Below are positions 57,615-62,165 of a stretch of 62,165 nucleotides of DNA, one piece after another. The DNA lies in assembly GCA_964457225.1 (NCBI GenBank), contig CAYWEM010000016.1, positions 1 through 62,165 of the forward strand, read 5' to 3'. The stretch's first letter is position 1. The number at the start of each line of letters is the position of its first letter. The notes below the pieces were generated by a model. The model had not been told where the DNA came from. It searched no databases and saw nothing but the letters and a program-made list of their open reading frames with translations. Source of the stretch: CAYWEM01 sp964457225 (GTDB lineage: Bacteria; Acidobacteriota; Aminicenantia; UBA2199). The position numbers were made by a program, and so were the translations under genes.

Positions 57615-59816
57615 ATGCTCCTTTTGAAAAACAAATTCCCGCACATCAAGCAGCATGACGCCATGGACTGCGGGCCGGCCTGCCTGGCCATGGTGGCCAA
57701 GTATTACGGCAAGATCTATACCCTGCAGGGCCTGCGCGAAAAAAGCTTTATCACCCGCCAGGGCGTTTCCATGCTGGGGATCAGCGACGCGGCCGAGGCC
57801 ATCGGTCTGCGCACCCTGGGCGCACGCCTAACCTATGAACAGTTACTCACGGAAGCACCCCTGCCCTGTATCGCCCACTGGCAGCAGCGCCATTTCGTGG
57901 TCATCTACAAGGTGAGCAAGGACCGGGTCTGGGTGGCTGACCCGGGCCACGGACTACTGACTTATACCCGCGAGGAATTCATGCGTTCCTGGGCCTCGAC
58001 CAGGGCCGGCGGCCAGGACCAGGGCGTCTGCCTCCTGCTTGAGCCGACCCCGGAGTTCTACGCCCAGCAAGACGAAAAGAGCGATCGCTCGCGTTTTTCA
58101 TTTTTGTTTCAATACTTGCGTCCCTACAAGAAATTCCTCTGGCAGCTGTTCATCGGGCTGCTCTTCGGCACCCTGCTGCAGCTCATCTTTCCCTTCCTGA
58201 CCCAGGCCATTGTGGACAAGGGCATCAACAACCAGGACCTGGGCTTCGTCTACCTGGTGCTGATCGCCCAGTTGACCTTGTTCGTCAGCCAGACCGCCGT
58301 GGAATTCATCCGCTCCTGGATCTACCTGCATCTTTCCACCCGCATAAATTTATCACTCATATCCGATTTCTTGATTAAGTTGCTCAAACTGCCGATCGGC
58401 TTTTTCGATACCAAGAGGATCGGCGACATCATGCAGCGCATCGGCGATCATTCGCGTATCGAATCCTTCCTGACCGGCTCGGTGCTCAGTATCGTCTTCG
58501 CCTTCGTCAACCTGGTGGTCTTCGGCATCGTGCTGGCCTTCTACAATCTTTCGATCTTCATCATCTTTCTCACAGCCAGCATTGCTTACATCGGCTGGGT
58601 GGTCATATTCATGAAAAAGCGGCGCGACCTCGATTTCAAGCGCTTCGCCCAGATGGCGGAGAACCAGAGCAATCTCTATCAACTGATCACCGGCATCCAG
58701 GAGATCAAGCTCAATAACTGCGAGCGGCGCAAGCGCTGGGAATGGGAGCGCATTCAGGCCCGGCTGTTCAAGACCAGCGTCAAAGGACTGACCCTCAACC
58801 AGATGCAGAGTTCAGGCTCAGCCTTTATCAACCAACTGAAAAACATCCTGATCTCCTTCATCGCCGCCAAGGCGGTGATCGACGGACAGATGACCCTGGG
58901 CATGATGATGGCCGTGCAGTACATCATCGGCCAGTTGAACGCCCCGATTCAGCAGTTGATCGGCCTGCTGCACTCGGCCCAGGACGCCAAGATCAGCCTG
59001 GAGCGCCTGGCGGAAATACACCTGAAAAAGGACGAGGAAGACCCGGATGACCCCGGCCTGAGTGAATTGCCGGCCGAGCGCAGCCTTTCGATCAAGGGGC
59101 TGTCTTTCCAGTACGAGGGGCCGCATTCGGAAATGGTGCTTAAAGAACTGGACCTGTTGATACCGCAGAACAAGATCACCGCCGTGGTCGGGGTCAGCGG
59201 CAGCGGCAAGACCACCCTGATCAAGCTGCTTTTAGGTTTCTACAAGCCGACCGCGGGCGAGATCAGAGTGGGAGAACGCAGCCTGGCAGCCTTCAGCCAA
59301 AGCATGTGGCGTTCGCAATGCGGAGTGGTCATGCAGGACGGCTTTATCTTTTCCGACAGCATCGCCCGTAACGTAGCCGTTGGTGACGAGGTGATCGACA
59401 AGGAAAGACTGCACAACGCGGTCAGGATGGCTAATATAGATGAATTCATTGAAAGTCTGCCGCTGGGCTACAACACCAAGATCGGCATGGAAGGCCACGG
59501 CCTGAGCCAGGGCCAGAAACAGCGCCTGCTGATCGCCCGCTGTATCTACAAGAACCCGGAATATCTCTTTTTCGATGAAGCGACCAACGCCCTGGACGCC
59601 CAGAACGAGCGGGTTATAATCAGCAACCTCAGCGAGTTTTTCCAGGGCCGCACCGTGGTCATCGTGGCCCACCGCCTGAGCACTGTAAAGAACGCCGACC
59701 AGATCGTGGTGTTGGAAAAAGGCTCCATTGTCGAGCTGGGCAGTCATACCGAATTGATCGCCCGCAAGGGATCATATTACCACCTGGTCAAGGACCAATT
59801 GGAACTGGGGCAGTGA
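57615..59816 (+). CDS. C39-peptidase ABC exporter of the RiPP cluster
   Basis: A 733-residue fusion. Residues 1-135 are a C39 cysteine peptidase with Q13, catalytic C19 (QHDAMDCGPACLAMVAKYYG), H93 (QRHF) and D109 (ADPGHG), which cuts after double glycine. Next come a six-helix membrane domain and an ATPase (Walker A GVSGSGKTTLI, signature LSQGQKQR, Walker B LFFDEATNALD, VAHRLST). It would cut the leader off the modified peptide and export the core. It is notably more GC-rich than the maturase genes. ATG 57615 is used. Confidence 0.92.
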   Translation: MLLLKNKFPHIKQHDAMDCGPACLAMVAKYYGKIYTLQGLREKSFITRQGVSMLGISDAAEAIGLRTLGARLTYEQLLTEAPLPCIAHWQQRHFVVIYKVSKDRVWVADPGHGLLTYTREEFMRSWASTRAGGQDQGVCLLLEPTPEFYAQQDEKSDRSRFSFLFQYLRPYKKFLWQLFIGLLFGTLLQLIFPFLTQAIVDKGINNQDLGFVYLVLIAQLTLFVSQTAVEFIRSWIYLHLSTRINLSLISDFLIKLLKLPIGFFDTKRIGDIMQRIGDHSRIESFLTGSVLSIVFAFVNLVVFGIVLAFYNLSIFIIFLTASIAYIGWVVIFMKKRRDLDFKRFAQMAENQSNLYQLITGIQEIKLNNCERRKRWEWERIQARLFKTSVKGLTLNQMQSSGSAFINQLKNILISFIAAKAVIDGQMTLGMMMAVQYIIGQLNAPIQQLIGLLHSAQDAKISLERLAEIHLKKDEEDPDDPGLSELPAERSLSIKGLSFQYEGPHSEMVLKELDLLIPQNKITAVVGVSGSGKTTLIKLLLGFYKPTAGEIRVGERSLAAFSQSMWRSQCGVVMQDGFIFSDSIARNVAVGDEVIDKERLHNAVRMANIDEFIESLPLGYNTKIGMEGHGLSQGQKQRLLIARCIYKNPEYLFFDEATNALDAQNERVIISNLSEFFQGRTVVIVAHRLSTVKNADQIVVLEKGSIVELGSHTELIARKGSYYHLVKDQLELGQ

Positions 59817-59820
59817 AGAA

Positions 59821-61128
59821 ATGAGCGCAGAGCCGGGCAAATCTGACAAACTGGCCCTGCTGGAAATCCGCAGTGAGGAAATGCAGGAGATCATGGGCTA
59901 TGTGCCCCGCTGGATAGTGCGCTGGGGCATCAGCGTGATTACGGTTTCGATCATACTGCTGCTGGCGGGTTCCTGGTTTTTCAAGTACCCAGACATCGTC
60001 AACGCCACGGTGGTGGTGCTGACCGAAAACCCGCCAGCCCCGGTGGTGGCCCAGGCTTCGGGCCGGCTAAGCCCATTGCTGGCTGTAGACGGCCAGCAGC
60101 TGCAGCAGGGCGAGCTGATCGGGGTGATCGCCAACCCGGCCGCCTATCTGGATGTGCTCAAACTCAAGGAACAATTGGCTGTTTTTCGGCCCCATATCGA
60201 CGACCCACAATCAGGTCCGGTTTTAGCCCGCGACTTACAGCTTGGCGACATTCAGCCGTCCTATGAGCAGTTTTTCAAGACCTACAGCGATTTCATCCAT
60301 TTTCAGCGCCTGTCTTACCACCAGGCAAGAATATCGGCTCTCGAGGGCCAGGTCTCAGGTCACCGGGAAGTCCTGGGCCGACTGGAAAGGCAGGCCGCCT
60401 TGCTGGCTGAAGAGTTCGAACTGGGCCGTCGCCGTTACCAGCGCCGGGAAGAACTGCACAGGCAGGGCATCATTTCTATCGCTGAAATCGAGAGCGCCCG
60501 GGCCGAGCTGCTGCAGAGGGAATACTCTTTGGAAAGCACCAAGAACAGCATAGTCAACGAAAAACTGCAGATTGCCCGCCTGCAGGAATCGAGCGCTGAC
60601 CTGCAGCTGCAGTACCGCGAGCAGGTAAACCGCTGGGCCACCGATCTCAAGCAGGCCCTGGACAACCTGCTCAGCCAGATCGAGCAATGGGAACACCGCT
60701 TTCTGCTCAAAGCCCCGCTGGTCGGCCGCCTCAGCTTCACTACCTACTGGAGCGAAAACCAGTTCGTCCAGGCCGGGGCCACGGTCTTTACCGTGGTGCC
60801 GGCATTTACCGGTGAAATAGTCGGCCGCCTGCTGCTGCCCATTGCGGGCTCGGGCAAAGTCAAAGCCGGCCAGCAGGTGAACATAAAGTTCGCAAATTTT
60901 CCGCATACTGAGTACGGCATGGTAACCGGTCGGGTGCGTTCCATCTCCCTGGTGCCGGCTGAGCAGGCCTACCTGGTCGATGTGGAATTTCCCACCGGCC
61001 TGCGTACCAATTACGGTCGGGAACTTGATTTCTCCCAGCAGATGCAGGGCGGCGCCGAGATCATCACCGAGAAAATGCGTGCCCTGGAAAGAATGCTCCA
61101 GCCTTTACGCGCGGCTATTAAGAAATAG
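59821..61128 (+). CDS. HlyD-family adaptor of the RiPP exporter
   Basis: A 435-residue membrane-fusion protein: cytoplasmic N-terminus, one membrane helix (GISVITVSIILLLAGSWFF, about residues 38-56), lipoyl halves (PPAPVVAQASGRLSPLLAVDGQQLQQGELIGVI and VGRLSFTTYWSENQFVQAGATVFTVVP), a long coiled-coil hairpin and a C-terminal beta domain. It links the C39 exporter to an outer-membrane channel, which is not encoded in the window. It follows the exporter by four bases. Confidence 0.9.
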   Translation: MSAEPGKSDKLALLEIRSEEMQEIMGYVPRWIVRWGISVITVSIILLLAGSWFFKYPDIVNATVVVLTENPPAPVVAQASGRLSPLLAVDGQQLQQGELIGVIANPAAYLDVLKLKEQLAVFRPHIDDPQSGPVLARDLQLGDIQPSYEQFFKTYSDFIHFQRLSYHQARISALEGQVSGHREVLGRLERQAALLAEEFELGRRRYQRREELHRQGIISIAEIESARAELLQREYSLESTKNSIVNEKLQIARLQESSADLQLQYREQVNRWATDLKQALDNLLSQIEQWEHRFLLKAPLVGRLSFTTYWSENQFVQAGATVFTVVPAFTGEIVGRLLLPIAGSGKVKAGQQVNIKFANFPHTEYGMVTGRVRSISLVPAEQAYLVDVEFPTGLRTNYGRELDFSQQMQGGAEIITEKMRALERMLQPLRAAIKK

Positions 61129-61173
61129 TAACGACCTGGTAATAACAATTGCTTCTGAAAAGAGCTTCGGGAA

Positions 61174-62165
61174 CTAGGATCTTAAGTCTACTTGAAGACG
61201 AGATGGGGTTTTCAGCTGGTTGCGGGAGATGAAATTCATCAGGGTTTTGTATTCTTCATCTTGAAGATTCATCAGAGGGAGCATTCTTTTATAGCAACCA
61301 TTGGTTTGAATGAGGCCCTTTTGTAAAATAAGGATGACTTCGCTTCGGCTTAGTTCTCTTCTCAGGAAGGGCTCCTTGACTGCCGCCCAGAAGGATTCGC
61401 CGTTTTTCAGCCTCTGCCAGGCTTTTTCCAGGCCTGCCTGGTTGCCGGCCGGGCTCCTGGCGCTCAGTAAACCGGCTATTTCAGATCCAATATCCGGCCC
61501 TTCCAGGTCCAGGGCCGCTTTTTTCAGTACTTGCTTCAGTTCCCGGATGTTGCCCGGCCAGTCATGGGTTTTCAGGATTTCCAGTGCTTTTGGGCCGAGA
61601 GTTTTGCCGGCCAGCAGTTGATGATGTTCTTCAACCAGTGATTCAATATCTTCAGGCCGTTCCCTCAGGGGCGGAATGGTGATGCTCAGGTGATTGAGCC
61701 GGAAGAAAAGATCGCGCCGGAAGCTCCGTTCGCTGATCATGGCCTCGAGATCACGGTTGGCGGCCGCGATGATCCTGACCTCGGCACTGCGCTGGCGTGA
61801 TTCGCCCACCCGGTGATACTTCTTGGTGTCGATGAACTGTAACAGCTTGGCTTGTAATTCCGGCTCAATTTCGGCTATTTCATCCAGGAAGATGGTGCCG
61901 TTCTCAGCCCGGGCGATAAAGCCCTCGAATTCCTGGTCAGCCCCGGTGAAAGCGCCGCGGGCATGGCCGAAGAGATGGGTTTCGATCAGGTTGGCCGGCA
62001 CCCCCGGGGTGTTGAAGGCCACGAAAGCTCCCGGTCGCCCGGAGAGGTCGTGCAGTATTTTGGCCAGGTGATTCTTGCCTACGCCGGTTTCGCCCAGCAG
62101 CAGGATTGGTTCGGCCTGGGCCGCATAGCGGGCGGCTTTGTCCCTGATTTCGCTCATCTGCCGGC
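61174..62165 (-). CDS. Sigma-54-dependent transcriptional activator (cut by window edge)
   Basis: At least 330 residues of an AAA+ bacterial enhancer-binding protein. Walker A GETGVGKN, the sigma-54 contact loop GAFTGA, Walker B GTIFLDEIAEI, sensor region RIIAAANRDLE and FRRDLFFRLNHL and the HDWPGNIRELKQ motif are intact. The frame is open through the right edge, so ATG 62157 may be internal and a sensory N-terminus is missing. The last 55 residues (FLRRELSRSEVILILQ..., LQDEEYKTLMNFI) are not a typical Fis-type HTH. It is convergent with the RiPP genes and is the obvious candidate to act at the sites at 52938-53041. Confidence 0.87.
   Translation of the reverse strand, partial: RQMSEIRDKAARYAAQAEPILLLGETGVGKNHLAKILHDLSGRPGAFVAFNTPGVPANLIETHLFGHARGAFTGADQEFEGFIARAENGTIFLDEIAEIEPELQAKLLQFIDTKKYHRVGESRQRSAEVRIIAAANRDLEAMISERSFRRDLFFRLNHLSITIPPLRERPEDIESLVEEHHQLLAGKTLGPKALEILKTHDWPGNIRELKQVLKKAALDLEGPDIGSEIAGLLSARSPAGNQAGLEKAWQRLKNGESFWAAVKEPFLRRELSRSEVILILQKGLIQTNGCYKRMLPLMNLQDEEYKTLMNFISRNQLKTPSRLQVDLRS

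Overview
The window (62,165 bases with one 100-N scaffold gap at 42583-42682) is a piece of a GC-rich, Gram-negative, flagellated bacterial chromosome. An outer-membrane TonB receptor, an LptD/OstA-like barrel, a full flagellar export operon, a PilT-type ATPase and several '6-bladed beta-propeller' exported proteins (GQGPG[ED]F loop) would fit Candidatus Aminicenantes or a nearby Acidobacteriota-like lineage. That placement is inference from gene content only; no rRNA is present.

Layout. 1-311: start of a leftward gene cut by the edge. 542-1756: exported M19 dipeptidase. 1.8-8.4 kb: an AT-rich accessory island of three inserts: a nucleotidyltransferase pair, then module A (Cys-rich secreted peptide, two beta-propellers, second peptide), then module B (beta-propeller lipoprotein, CxxC thioredoxin-like protein, 57-residue peptide). 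The inserts are separated by repeated pieces of the 3' end of the neighbouring tupC gene. 8.4-14.2 kb: leftward tungstate/molybdate uptake operon (TonB receptor, molybdopterin-domain-like protein, TupA, TupB, TupC) behind a Moco/Tuco-riboswitch-like leader. 14.3-16.3 kb: hybrid histidine kinase. 16.5-33.8 kb: one long rightward flagellar operon (motA, two motB-type genes, fliL, fliN, fliOPQR, flhBA, flhF, flhG, fliA, fliM, second fliN, cheR, two HDOD genes, a FliK-like gene, an FlhB-tail gene). 33.9-49.8 kb: housekeeping block (GT-C membrane glycosyltransferase, PilT, EttA, formylglycine-generating-enzyme-like protein, TadA, tRNA-Ser(CGA) with an 81-bp tandem repeat around the assembly gap, PerR-type regulator with peroxiredoxin, RNA methyltransferase, DUF192, Pcm, ProS, LptD-like). 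49.9-52.7 kb: GntR regulator with an ABC transporter. 52.9-62.2 kb: a peptide natural-product (RiPP) cluster.

The strongest new biology is in two places. (1) The RiPP cluster has a 67-residue double-glycine precursor whose core begins SCGCGC, two radical-SAM proteins of the kind seen in 'GG-Bacteroidales' systems (the second keeps an intact CxxxCxxC where that family is usually degenerate), a beta-propeller lipoprotein, a C39-peptidase ABC exporter and an HlyD adaptor. It sits behind a clear sigma-54 promoter with three phased copies of a TCTCTCTATAGAGAGA palindrome upstream, and a sigma-54 activator (GAFTGA) is encoded convergently at its end. An intrinsic terminator between precursor and maturases probably sets stoichiometry. 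(2) The island at 2.7-8.1 kb encodes three small exported peptides that share no obvious sequence but each carry two CX3C motifs, always beside GQGPG beta-propellers and once beside a CxxC thioredoxin-like protein. Modules A and B use nearly the same promoter block. Both systems use the same beta-propeller family next to a small cysteine-rich secreted peptide, suggesting a shared theme of peptide plus surface propeller.
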